From a virus, in IMG/VR virus record IMGVR_UViG_3300033571_003673, positions 1 through 34,979 of that record: 34,979 nt of DNA. One strand, written 5' to 3'. Position 1 is the stretch's first letter, and each line of letters starts with the position of its first letter. Shown here in pieces: positions 8,597 through 13,747 of this stretch. The notes below the pieces were generated by a model. The model did not search any database. It was not told where the DNA came from and saw nothing but the letters and a program-made list of their open reading frames with translations. The translations under genes were made by a program, and so were the position numbers.

Positions 8597-9061
8597 TTAA
8601 CCTTTTGCCCCGCGAAGGAATTTGGAAACGGCGGAATCTTCATCCGGCTTAATCGTACTTAGGCGGCTTCTTGGCGTAAGCCCCATTTCGTTCATTAACT
8701 GCAAAATCAGGGAAAGCGTTTTGTTGCGAATCGTAATGTAGGGATTTGCACCTAGGGTTTTGCCCTCATTAAATTCAACAACTAAACCTTGTTGCGCGAT
8801 GAACTTGTTGCATTGAATGTAGGTATCCAGGTGATCGGCAAGCATTGCCAGGGTATGCCGATCTTGTTCGGAACCAATACCGTAAACATTAAAAAGGAAT
8901 TCTGCGGTTTCGTTTACGAAGGCTTCCTTATCCCAGGCATCCGGGTTATCCATCCATTCGGAAACCGGAACGCGACCACGCACCGAAGGCGGTAACAATC
9001 CGCCCTGGTTAATTCCCTTCGATCCATTAACAACATGAAGTTCGGGTGGTAGTTTGTTCAT
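8597..9061 (-). CDS. terS: Terminase small subunit (P27-like)
   Basis: 154 residues, ATG at 9061 with AAAGG eight bases upstream. The core has the P27-family pattern: LAMLADHLDTYIQCNKFIAQ (central helix), then QGLVVEF with a 'NPYITIRNKTLSLILQLMNE' helix and the ending MGLTPRSRL. Family members bind the packaging start site and load the large subunit. Residues 14-45 are Gly/Pro-rich. The gene lies three bases upstream of terL and downstream of an untranslated region with nested inverted repeats, which is the likely packaging site. Confidence 0.88.
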   Translation of the reverse strand: MNKLPPELHVVNGSKGINQGGLLPPSVRGRVPVSEWMDNPDAWDKEAFVNETAEFLFNVYGIGSEQDRHTLAMLADHLDTYIQCNKFIAQQGLVVEFNEGKTLGANPYITIRNKTLSLILQLMNEMGLTPRSRLSTIKPDEDSAVSKFLRGAKG

Positions 9062-9303
9062 AACATAAACCTTTCGCGATTAACTTTTCGATAGTTTACG
9101 CATAAACGATCTAACGCGTAAAGCGTTCGGGGAATTTCCCCAGGGAATTCCCACGCAAAAAAGGTTTTTCGGCTTCACCCCCGCACAAAACAATTAACAC
9201 CCCCCTAGGGGGAACCCTATTAGGGTGTAATTGCCCCCCGGCTTGCTTTCCTACCAATTCACAAATATTTAAGTTTCTAAAAAGTTTTACGCGTTTGCGC
9301 TTG
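9062..9303. other. Non-coding region between HNH and terS with nested inverted repeats; candidate cos/pac site
   Basis: This 242 bp stretch has no convincing gene. At 9191-9233 a large imperfect inverted repeat (CAATTAACACCC against GGGTGTAATTG) encloses a perfect 12-bp palindrome CCCCCTAGGGGG at 9201-9212 and a second hairpin (ACCCTATTAGGGT at about 9214-9226). In HK97-like phages with an HNH gene beside the terminase, the cohesive-end site lies in exactly this interval. The structure could also serve as a terminator for the leftward early transcripts, but no U-run follows it. Function inferred. Confidence 0.5.
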
Positions 9304-9762
9304 TCAGAAGGGGGGTGCGCTTGCTTCCATGCCAACGGATAGGCATACCCTAGCGTAATCTTCAATCGTGTAATCTTGGGCTTCGTGGTTAGTGTAGTGC
9401 CGGAAGATTCCCTTGCGTTCTAGGCTACCTTTTACAGTATGGCAGTTCTTGCACAATGATTGGAATACATTGGAATAGAAAGCATCTTCACCTATTTGTT
9501 GCCAGGGGAATAGGTGATCCACTTCAGTTGCGGCGGTTACCTTGCCCGCAAGTTGGCAGGATTTACATAAAGGGTTAAGGCTAAGTGTCCGCATACGGGT
9601 ACGCGCCCATTGTGCGGTTTGGTATTTAGCGTTGAATTGTTTTCGCTTGAAGGTGTCGTTGTATCCCTTACCACCATGTAATGAACAATAGGTATTGAGT
9701 AGGGATCGTTCGTTAGTGCAACCCAGGTACGCGCACTTAGTCTGTTTCGGTACGGTTGGCAT
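9304..9762 (-). CDS. HNH endonuclease of the packaging module
   Basis: 152 residues, ATG at 9762, overlapping the upstream gene by 26 bases. The N-terminus has a possible zinc site (Cys10, Cys15, Cys26, His29). The HNH domain shows CKSC at 66-69, VDHLFPW at 81-87 with Asp82-His83, Asn98, then CKNCH at 104-108, the usual ligands and catalytic His of phage HNH proteins. Such proteins stand next to the terminase genes in many HK97-type phages and are needed there for specific cutting of DNA during packaging. Here it precedes a structured non-coding interval and terS, so a packaging role is more likely than homing. Confidence 0.88.
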   Translation of the reverse strand: MPTVPKQTKCAYLGCTNERSLLNTYCSLHGGKGYNDTFKRKQFNAKYQTAQWARTRMRTLSLNPLCKSCQLAGKVTAATEVDHLFPWQQIGEDAFYSNVFQSLCKNCHTVKGSLERKGIFRHYTNHEAQDYTIEDYARVCLSVGMEASAPPF

Positions 9763-9967
9763 TAGACCTGGGAAGGGTATCGAAATCGTAAACGGGAAGA
9801 TGCACTACCGTTGGTTTGGGTAGGTACTTCCCATGCCCTTCATTACTCATTGGGGCAACACCGTAAACAATCCGGTTATCCCCGCAATGGCAACATACTT
9901 CCGGGTACTGCGGTGGGTTAGTTGCCAGGGCAATACCCATTTCGTGCCAACAATGGTTACAACTCAT
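9737..9967 (-). CDS. Small zinc-ribbon-like protein, unknown function
   Basis: 76 residues, coupled to the upstream gene by an ATGA overlap. It starts MSCNHCWHEMG and has a second cysteine cluster (EVCCHCGDN at 24-32), so two CxxC-like pairs about 20 residues apart could bind one zinc ion. The rest is rich in Pro, Asn and Asp without clear domains. Small proteins with this layout are common in phage early and packaging regions, but no function is known to me. It may bind nucleic acid (inference only). Confidence 0.65.
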   Translation of the reverse strand: MSCNHCWHEMGIALATNPPQYPEVCCHCGDNRIVYGVAPMSNEGHGKYLPKPTVVHLPVYDFDTLPRSNANRTETD

Positions 9968-10323
9968 TTAAGCGTTAACAGATAGTTAGTACGGTCAATG
10001 GTTGCGGCGATCTCATCAACGATATTCTGCAACTGCGTATCGTTAGGTAGTTCGGTGCGTACTGCTTCCACGAACTGCGCCATATCGCCCACATAAGTAA
10101 CGGCATCGGGTAGATCGGTATGCGAACATGGGATGTTGCCGAACCTACCGTAAATGCCAATATAGGTTTCTGCCAGGGTATCAGTTAGATCAGCCAGGGA
10201 ATCGTACAGTTTGCCAATGGCTTTATGTTCCGCAAGGCTATGCGTTTCCCAATGGATTAGGCGTAAACAAACTTGCCCGCACATTAAGGCACCTAAAAAA
10301 TTCTTCATGGGTTCGTGATTCAT
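9964..10323 (-). CDS. DUF5856-like protein (possible ferritin/Dps-like helical bundle)
   Basis: 119 residues, all helical. The pattern LRLIHWETHSLAEHKAIGKL at 21-40, LYDSLADLTDTLAET next, and TQLQNIVDEIAATIDRTNYL near the end matches what I remember of DUF5856 phage proteins, which have His/Glu-bearing helices like those of Dps/ferritin-type bundles. The function is not established; binding of DNA or metal has been suggested for such folds but is not shown here. It is followed by the zinc-ribbon gene with an ATGA overlap. The upstream sequence GGGAAAGGAACGGT gives a strong ribosome binding site. Confidence 0.65.
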   Translation of the reverse strand: MNHEPMKNFLGALMCGQVCLRLIHWETHSLAEHKAIGKLYDSLADLTDTLAETYIGIYGRFGNIPCSHTDLPDAVTYVGDMAQFVEAVRTELPNDTQLQNIVDEIAATIDRTNYLLTLK

Positions 10324-10354
10324 ACCGTTCCTTTCCCTGATTGCATAAGTAATT

Positions 10355-10570
10355 TTAATCCGTTTTGACTTTATAACGGTATGTATTTTTACGCCCAGGC
10401 TTCTTATCTTCGTGCGGTTCTTTAATGCGGCTTACCTTTTCAGCGTTAATCAATTTGCACAATGTAACCTTAACCGAAGTAATTTTTGCGTTCAATTCCT
10501 GGGCGATTTGATTAGAATCTAAACCAGGCTTTTGATTAAGCAGGTCAATAATTTGTTGTTTAAGTACCAT
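10355..10570 (-). CDS. Small winged-helix DNA-binding protein
   Basis: 71 residues from the ATG at 10570; the frame is open further upstream, but only through the tRNA-like gene, so this start is preferred. Residues 1-45 read as helix-turn-helix (QQIIDLLNQKPGLDSNQIAQ, then ITSVKVTLCKLINAEKVSRI), followed by a basic tail KKPGRKNTYRYKV that would form the wing. The pattern is that of MarR/BlaI-like or LexA-N-terminal winged helices. It may regulate the leftward unit. The upstream interval up to 10595 is only 24 bases and contains no strong ribosome binding site (GAGAAACGAAAC). Confidence 0.7.
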   Translation of the reverse strand: MVLKQQIIDLLNQKPGLDSNQIAQELNAKITSVKVTLCKLINAEKVSRIKEPHEDKKPGRKNTYRYKVKTD

Positions 10571-10594
10571 GTTTCGTTTCTCTCGTATTTTGTT

Positions 10595-10671
10595 TGGTTG
10601 CGGGGGCGCGAGTTGAACGCGCAATCTTAACGCCCAAATGAAGGGCGCAATCCTTAACCGTAAGCCCCGCG
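10595..10671 (-). tRNA. Initiator-tRNA-like gene, anticodon CAU, D-arm degenerate
   Basis: Read leftward: 5' acceptor strand CGCGGGG (10671-10665), a 17-base D region, anticodon arm CGCCC-TTCATTT-GGGCG (10647-10631) with CAT at loop positions 34-36, an eight-base variable region, T-arm GCGCG-TTCAACT-CGCGC (10622-10606), 3' strand CCCCGCA, discriminator A and an encoded CCA. The acceptor stem, including the C1:A72 mismatch, equals that of bacterial initiator tRNA. The T-loop fits TTCRANY. Unusual: no normal D-stem (only CTTA/TAAG with a four-base loop), U at position 37, and CCC:GGG instead of GGG:CCC in the anticodon stem. The total of 77 bases is normal. The 12-base word TTAAG(G)ATTGCGC occurs in both the D region and the variable/T region. 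It could be functional, a decoy or decayed. Confidence 0.72.
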
Positions 10672-10676
10672 ATAAA

Positions 10677-10808
10677 TTAGCGAACACCACATCCGCAGAT
10701 CATTTTTCCGTTCATGCCTGGTTTGCAGTTGTAAGGCGCGTAAGCAGGGCAGGCGGCAAATGCGCTAAATGATGCCATTAACAAAATGGATGCAATTACT
10801 TTTTTCAT
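10677..10808 (-). CDS. Small secreted Cys-containing peptide A
   Basis: 43 residues. Residues 1-19 form a signal peptide (Lys-Lys, hydrophobic VIASILLMASFSAFA, cleavage likely after AFA). The mature part is about 24 residues with four cysteines (20, 28, 38, 40) and a high Gly/Lys content, ending CGCGVR. If Cys20 were the +1 residue of a lipobox the protein might be a lipoprotein, but FAAC is a poor match. The ATG at 10808 follows AAGGGGAAAACT, a strong ribosome binding site. It lies five bases upstream of the tRNA-like gene and next to a similar peptide gene. Function unknown; export to the periplasm is the only firm inference. Confidence 0.7.
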   Translation of the reverse strand: MKKVIASILLMASFSAFAACPAYAPYNCKPGMNGKMICGCGVR

Positions 10809-10819
10809 AGTTTTCCCCT

Positions 10820-10990
10820 TTAAGGTTGTTTGCAAGAAGTTGAACAGTTACCACCATAGCAACAAGTATTGCAATAAACCGCTTGCCCGTTGCTTATGTA
10901 TTGCCAGGCGCGGCAAACATTGGTGTTTTGTGCCAATGCAGTTCCCGCGATCAAACCAATAAAAATTGCCGCAATTACTTTTCGTGTCAT
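10820..10990 (-). CDS. Small secreted Cys-rich peptide B
   Basis: 56 residues. Signal peptide at 1-20 (MTRK, then hydrophobic VIAAIFIGLIAGTALA, cleavage after ALA). The mature part of about 36 residues has six cysteines (26, 40, 43, 44, 49, 53) in a Gly/Ser/Asn-rich chain, a spacing that would suit a small disulfide-knotted fold. The ATG at 10990 follows AAAGGAAACACGAT. The first codons overlap the stop of the RusA gene. Together with peptide A it forms a pair of exported Cys peptides inside the leftward regulatory/nuclease block. No homologue is recognised. Possible roles are periplasmic inhibition, superinfection exclusion or stress on the disulfide machinery, all inference. Confidence 0.7.
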   Translation of the reverse strand: MTRKVIAAIFIGLIAGTALAQNTNVCRAWQYISNGQAVYCNTCCYGGNCSTSCKQP

Positions 10991-11346
10991 ATCGTGTTTC
11001 CTTTCGTATCAATTGTTACTCTTACCATCCCCCGAACTTCCGGGCGGATTGCAATTGTTAATGTAAACCTTTTATCGTTAACTTTCAAGGCATCCGCAAT
11101 TCCATCTATACCCGCCTTAAATGCCGCCAGGCAGTTATCCAGGTCATAAGCCCGGTTAGATGGCGGGAAGAACTCAATTTTTAGGTGTATTTCCCCTTCT
11201 GCCGGTAGGGTGGGATTGCCTACGCTTTCCCTGGTCAATGCCCAACACGCCAGGCGGTAACGCTTTTTGGCTTCGGCAACTTTTGCCCAATGGTGCCTAC
11301 CGTTAGGGCGGCACTCCGAAGGGAACCAGGGAAGGTTAATAATCAT
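10987..11346 (-). CDS. rusA: RusA-like Holliday junction resolvase
   Basis: 119 residues, close to the usual 120 of the family. Family features: the N-terminal RPNGRHHW segment (13-20), the metal-binding YDLDN at 67-71 (Asp68, Asp70), KAGIDGIADALKVND at 77-91 (Asp81, Asp91), and a final basic beta strand. Family members are dimers that cut four-way DNA junctions and here would resolve recombination intermediates and branched concatemers before packaging. This goes with the ERF/YqaJ/SSB recombination genes on the other strand. The ATG overlaps the stop of the HNH/Ref-like gene by four bases. Confidence 0.9.
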   Translation of the reverse strand: MIINLPWFPSECRPNGRHHWAKVAEAKKRYRLACWALTRESVGNPTLPAEGEIHLKIEFFPPSNRAYDLDNCLAAFKAGIDGIADALKVNDKRFTLTIAIRPEVRGMVRVTIDTKGNTI

Positions 11347-11600
11347 TTAAGCAACTTTTCAATAGTTTCGTTTAGTACGGTCATTTCCGTTTTCTTCATC
11401 ACATTCCAAATACGGCGTTGCCCATGTATGCCGTTATGCGATCCGCGATGGCAATCCGGGCATAACGGGATGCAAAGATATTGGTAATGTTGTTCGATAT
11501 GGTGGGCTTCCGATTCGCCTACGCGCCCGCATACTCCGCATGGCAGTTGCTTAACGGCGGCGAGATGTTGCTTTTGTTTTGGTGTTAACTTGTTGTTCAT
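11343..11600 (-). CDS. HNH / Ref-like nuclease
   Basis: 85 residues from the ATG at 11600, which has GGCGGAG just upstream. The frame is open for another 77 codons, but that part overlaps a better-supported gene. Motifs: LPCGVCG (Cys21, Cys24), SEAHHIEQHYQ (His33-His34), LCIPLCPDCHRGSHNGIHG with Cys43, Cys47, Cys50, His51 and His55. The 'EAHH...PLCPDCHxGxHxGIHG' pattern is that of small phage HNH proteins related to the P1 Ref nuclease. The C-terminal helix contains KTEMTVLNETIEKLLK. Ref acts on DNA at RecA filaments; whether this one does is unknown. It sits directly before rusA with overlapping stop and start, so a role in recombination is reasonable. Confidence 0.78.
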   Translation of the reverse strand: MNNKLTPKQKQHLAAVKQLPCGVCGRVGESEAHHIEQHYQYLCIPLCPDCHRGSHNGIHGQRRIWNVMKKTEMTVLNETIEKLLK

Positions 11601-11847
11601 ATACTCCGCCCATTGATTTCGGGTTTGTAACTGCGGCTTTTCGTTTGCAAACTCGTTCACATCCACAATTCTTGCCTTCTTGCCACCCAGGAAATTCGCC
11701 ATAACGCGGGCGGTAGTAGTCCACCAATACTTTACGAAGATACTTGCAGGGTTCGGATTGGATGAAGCGGGTACGGCAACATTCAAGATTGAAGTTGTAC
11801 GATCCGGTGGGTTGGGTTTTTGCGCGTTCACAATCAGGGCAGGTCAT
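11551..11847 (-). CDS. Small Cys-rich protein, unknown function
   Basis: 98 residues, ATG at 11847 overlapping the upstream stop (ATGA). It starts MTCPDCERAKTQPTG and continues NFNLECCRTRFIQSEPCKY, with more cysteines near CGCERVC at about 61-67. The early 'CPxC...ECC' arrangement is one I associate with short phage proteins found beside NinB/RusA-type genes, where it likely forms a zinc site. The C-terminal 30 residues are basic (KTKATSRRR at the end), consistent with nucleic acid binding. The last 50 bases overlap the HNH/Ref-like gene in another frame. Function not known. Confidence 0.65.
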   Translation of the reverse strand: MTCPDCERAKTQPTGSYNFNLECCRTRFIQSEPCKYLRKVLVDYYRPRYGEFPGWQEGKNCGCERVCKRKAAVTNPKSMGGVYEQQVNTKTKATSRRR

Positions 11848-12251
11848 GCGGATTTCAACTTAACTACATTCGATAAAGCGGCGCGAAGTACGGCATCCTT
11901 GAACATATACGGTTGTTCAAAGTCCGATTCGTTAATGCCAAACTCTTTGCCCTTGGCAACAATGCCTTGCCAGGTTTCGCGCCAATCCTTGCCTGCAACA
12001 ACGCCTGGAATAGTTACTTCGATTTCATCCGCCCACCTTTCCTGCCGCAAAAATGTCGCGGGGTACGGTATGTACGCGTGGTTGTCCTTAGTCCATTGTT
12101 CGGTTTTGCTTTGCGCCTGGATTGCTTGCAGGATTTCGTTTAGTCCTGGGCGAATCTTTTTGGTTTGCGCCCAGGCTTTGCGGGCATCGCCCTTGGCAAC
12201 TTTACGCGGGTAGGCCTTATAAAATATTTCAAATTCTTGTTCGTCTGTCAT
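11844..12251 (-). CDS. Replication-associated protein (C-terminal-domain-like, phage O / DnaT type)
   Basis: 135 residues. The segment FEIFYKAYPRKVAKGDARKA (7-26), KIRPGLNEILQAIQAQ and PYPATFLRQERWADE (about 62-76) is the helical module usually found at the C-terminus of phage replication initiators that load the host helicase (lambda O-like or DnaT-like). Here it stands as a short free protein with its own C-terminal extension (KDWRETWQGIVAKGKEFGIN), and no DNA-binding N-terminal domain is encoded nearby. It is the only gene in the genome with a visible replication link. The motif CTACACGATACGA occurs just before its start in place of a clear ribosome binding site. Confidence 0.65.
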   Translation of the reverse strand: MTDEQEFEIFYKAYPRKVAKGDARKAWAQTKKIRPGLNEILQAIQAQSKTEQWTKDNHAYIPYPATFLRQERWADEIEVTIPGVVAGKDWRETWQGIVAKGKEFGINESDFEQPYMFKDAVLRAALSNVVKLKSA

Positions 12252-12269
12252 GTCGTATCGTGTAGTTTG

Positions 12270-12467
12270 TTAAAAAAATGATTCGTGTTTTAATCCTTTT
12301 GACCTTAGTATTCGTTTTGCTTTTGCTAGTGCTTTGCGTTCTTCTGCTAGGATGGTTGTTTTACTAACTCCCAATATCGCGCCCACATCTTCTGCACTCA
12401 TATTAAAGCCGCTTTGCCGTTCTTGATTTTCATTTGGTGTAGTCAATTTGCATCTTTGCGTAGTCAT
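12270..12467 (-). CDS. Small HTH protein resembling sigma-70 region 4
   Basis: 65 residues, coupled to the upstream nuclease gene by an ATGA overlap. Residues 23-55 (MSAEDVGAILGVSKTTILAE, then ERKALAKAKRIL) have the helix-turn-helix layout of sigma factor region 4: 'xxEEIGxxLGVSxxTVxxxExxALxKLR'. The first 22 residues are polar and probably unstructured. It could bind promoter -35 regions or RNA polymerase and act as a switch to late transcription, a job for which no other candidate is seen. That role is inferred from the motif and from its place at the head of the long leftward unit. Confidence 0.7.
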   Translation of the reverse strand: MTTQRCKLTTPNENQERQSGFNMSAEDVGAILGVSKTTILAEERKALAKAKRILRSKGLKHESFF

Positions 12468-12907
12468 ATATTTTCATGCCCGATATGAATGTTTATAAGG
12501 TTATAAACAAAATCATAAGCGGTATATTGCAACTCTGCAATTTGATGCCACCTGCCGTTATGCCGGTATTCGGTAACGATTGAGTTGGCAACATCAATAT
12601 CACCAACTGCGTTATGACTTACAACAATTAGGTAGGAAAACTTTTCTTTGTCCGGGTTATGCACCGCATCGGATAAGCGTTCCAGGGCGGCTTTTTGTGC
12701 GCCTTGCAATGGTGAATCACCATGCTTGGTTTCAATGAAGATAAAAAGTTTATTGTGGATTTCAATGAATCCATCAACATCCATCGGGCGTATTTTCCCG
12801 AATTTAATTCCGGTCAGTATGTTGAAGTTGCGTACTAATGATTCGTTGCGGTAATGCGGGTTAGGCATTGGCATTTTTAATACGGAACCCATTGCATAAT
12901 TTCCCAT
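12464..12907 (-). CDS. PD-(D/E)XK superfamily nuclease
   Basis: 147 residues. The motif is visible as Asp45 in IRPMDVDGFIEIHNK and Glu59-x-Lys61 in LFIFIETKHGDSPLQGAQ, followed by a helix (QKAALERLSDAVHN) and the strand FSYLIVVSHN, the order expected of the restriction-enzyme-like core. The target is unknown; such small phage nucleases may degrade host DNA or trim recombination intermediates. The ATG at 12907 overlaps the upstream gene by 47 bases and has the CTACACGATACGA element 6-18 bases upstream instead of a Shine-Dalgarno sequence. A second Met (residue 6) is an alternative start. Confidence 0.78.
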   Translation of the reverse strand: MGNYAMGSVLKMPMPNPHYRNESLVRNFNILTGIKFGKIRPMDVDGFIEIHNKLFIFIETKHGDSPLQGAQKAALERLSDAVHNPDKEKFSYLIVVSHNAVGDIDVANSIVTEYRHNGRWHQIAELQYTAYDFVYNLINIHIGHENI

Positions 12908-13040
12908 TTGTTATCGTATCGTGTAGGTTGCAAAACTCAAATACGCCCACTAATTCAAAGTATTTACACAATGAACAGTTAGGCATTTCAAAACATCTTA
13001 CATACTGTTCCGATCTAAATTCATTTTCGGTTTCGGTCAT
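12861..13040 (-). CDS. Small Cys-motif protein, first gene of the leftward unit
   Basis: 59 residues from the ATG at 13040, which follows AAAGGGGTTTGTT; the longer frame from 13085 starts inside untranslated leader and is not preferred. Five cysteines are arranged as RCFEMPNCSLCKYFELVG, then FCNLH and LCNGFR. The 'CxxCKYF...CxLH...CxGFR' pattern recurs in small phage and bacterial proteins that probably bind a metal or Fe-S centre. It is the first protein gene after the divergent region, so it should be made early. Function not known. Confidence 0.65.
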   Translation of the reverse strand: MTETENEFRSEQYVRCFEMPNCSLCKYFELVGVFEFCNLHDTITNGKLCNGFRIKNANA

Positions 13041-13221
13041 AACAAACCCCTTTCGTAGTTTGTTTACACCTGGTAACAATATCACATCATTAACAAACGC
13101 AAAAGTTTTTTTTGCTTTGCATTGGCTTCACTTATTACAGTTAATTCCATAAATTTCACCCAAACGCCCCCCTACCCCCAAAAGGTAAGAAAGCAGGATG
13201 GCTTCACCCGAACAATGTTCG

Positions 13222-13269
13222 ATCCACGCATGGAACGGATTGGTTACCGTTACCCCCCGGCTTGTGGAT
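13222..13269. repeat. Nested inverted repeat with AACGG/CCGTT hairpin
   Basis: ATCCAC at 13222-13227 pairs with GTGGAT at 13264-13269, enclosing AACGG-attggtta-CCGTT at 13234-13251. The inner hairpin has the same stem and the same eight-base loop length as the hairpin at the 5' end of the RNA gene (13553-13570), with a different loop sequence. It is a candidate recognition element for a protein or for RNA polymerase when transcribed leftward. Confidence 0.5.
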
Positions 13270-13392
13270 TCACGCCCGCCGCAGGATTTAAGGATTTGCA
13301 CCTGGTCAGTTCATGGAACTGCCTACCTGTACCCTTTTCTACCACGCAACCGGGTTAGGTTCTTGCTATCGGATGGTGTCCGGCAACGGCAC

Positions 13393-13573
13393 AAAAGAAA
13401 AAACCCCAATCGCTTTGGTGGGCTAGTCCTTTGGCAAGGCAACCTTGGAATAAGTGCGCGTAAGGTAGGATAGCCAACCAAAAACACCAATTCCAAGGGC
13501 TTACAAGCCCACCGAAACAATCGGGGTTATGCCATCCATTTTACGCGATTCCAACGGTTGCCACACCGTTAGC
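13393..13573 (-). ncRNA. Structured non-coding RNA with own promoter and terminator (about 180 nt)
   Basis: Leftward transcript predicted to start near 13573 or 13577 and end in UUUUUUCUUUU at 13403-13393. It contains a 5' hairpin (AACGG, eight-base loop, CCGUU; 13570-13553), then a 23-position closing stem (arms 13528-13506 and 13424-13402) with 19 Watson-Crick pairs, 3 G-U pairs and one mismatch. The three G-U pairs exist only in the leftward RNA, the other strand having A-C mismatches there, which supports the strand. Inside are a nine-base-pair stem (CCUUGGAAU with AUUCCAAGG, 13498-13490 and 13451-13443) and a small hairpin in the 3' strand of the internal loop (CCUUGCCAAAGG, 13439-13428). 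The shape recalls 6S RNA, but no sequence match is claimed. It may instead be an attenuator leader. Confidence 0.68.
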
Positions 13574-13580
13574 AAGTCCG

Positions 13581-13608
13581 ATTCTACACGAACCAGGTGC
13601 AAGGTCAA
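13581..13608 (-). promoter_or_regulatory. Sigma-70-like promoter of the non-coding RNA
   Basis: Leftward -35 box TTGACC (13608-13603), 16-base spacer, -10 box TAGAAT (13586-13581): five of six matches to each consensus box. The spacer contains TTGCACCTGGT, an 11-mer repeated in the opposite orientation about 300 bp away, which may be a protein-binding site. This is the best promoter I can find by eye in the window. Confidence 0.62.
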
Positions 13609-13664
13609 CCACCCCCAAAATCTAGGTGTTTTCCCTAGGATTGTAAAAAAAGTTAACAAACCTA

Positions 13665-13693
13665 TTGCAAGCGTTAACAATCTATGAGATAGT
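13665..13693 (+). promoter_or_regulatory. Possible rightward early promoter
   Basis: TTGCAA (13665-13670), 17-base spacer, GATAGT (13688-13693), each with four of six consensus matches; the first rightward start codon is 55 bases further on. A second, overlapping candidate is TTGTAA (13641-13646) with TATTGC (13663-13668). The match is weak, and the call rests on position before a gene block that needs a promoter here. Confidence 0.35.
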
Positions 13694-13747
13694 TCTCGTA
13701 CGGTCAAACACTTTCAAGACCGCATGAAAAACAGAAAGGAATTAAAG

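Larger units (their letters stand above)
13041..13747. other. Divergent non-coding region with RNA gene, promoters and inverted repeats
   Basis: About 700 bp without a protein gene I can support; the short frames here have no ribosome binding site or sensible composition. It holds, from right to left, a possible rightward promoter (13665-13693), a strong leftward promoter (13581-13608), an RNA gene (about 13393-13573), a hairpin CAGTTC-ATG-GAACTG (13307-13321), a second nested structure (13222-13269) and the leader of the first leftward gene. The 11-mer at 13592-13602 (ACCAGGTGCAA) recurs inverted at 13296-13306. Such a region is also a natural place for a replication origin, which I cannot show. 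Confidence 0.7.

Noticed and set aside
10595-10671. tRNA-like sequence as phage attachment site (attP)
   Set aside because: No integrase is encoded, and the similarity to initiator tRNA includes the 5' acceptor strand and anticodon, not only the 3' end as expected of an attachment core.
11601-11831. N-terminal extension of the HNH/Ref-like gene from a GTG at 11831
   Set aside because: It would overlap the 98-residue Cys-rich gene almost completely, while the ATG at 11600 has GGCGGAG upstream and the nuclease domain begins there.
13122-13473. Two rightward open frames of 78 and 91 codons in the divergent region
   Set aside because: No proper ribosome binding site spacing, unusual composition, and they lie over inverted repeats and the 3' part of the RNA gene, which explain the sequence better.
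13501-13707. Leftward 68-codon frame upstream of and into the RNA gene
   Set aside because: It covers the promoter and the first stem arm. Only its last 12 codons (from an internal ATG) lie downstream of the predicted transcript start, and they have no ribosome binding site; kept only as a possible leader peptide.
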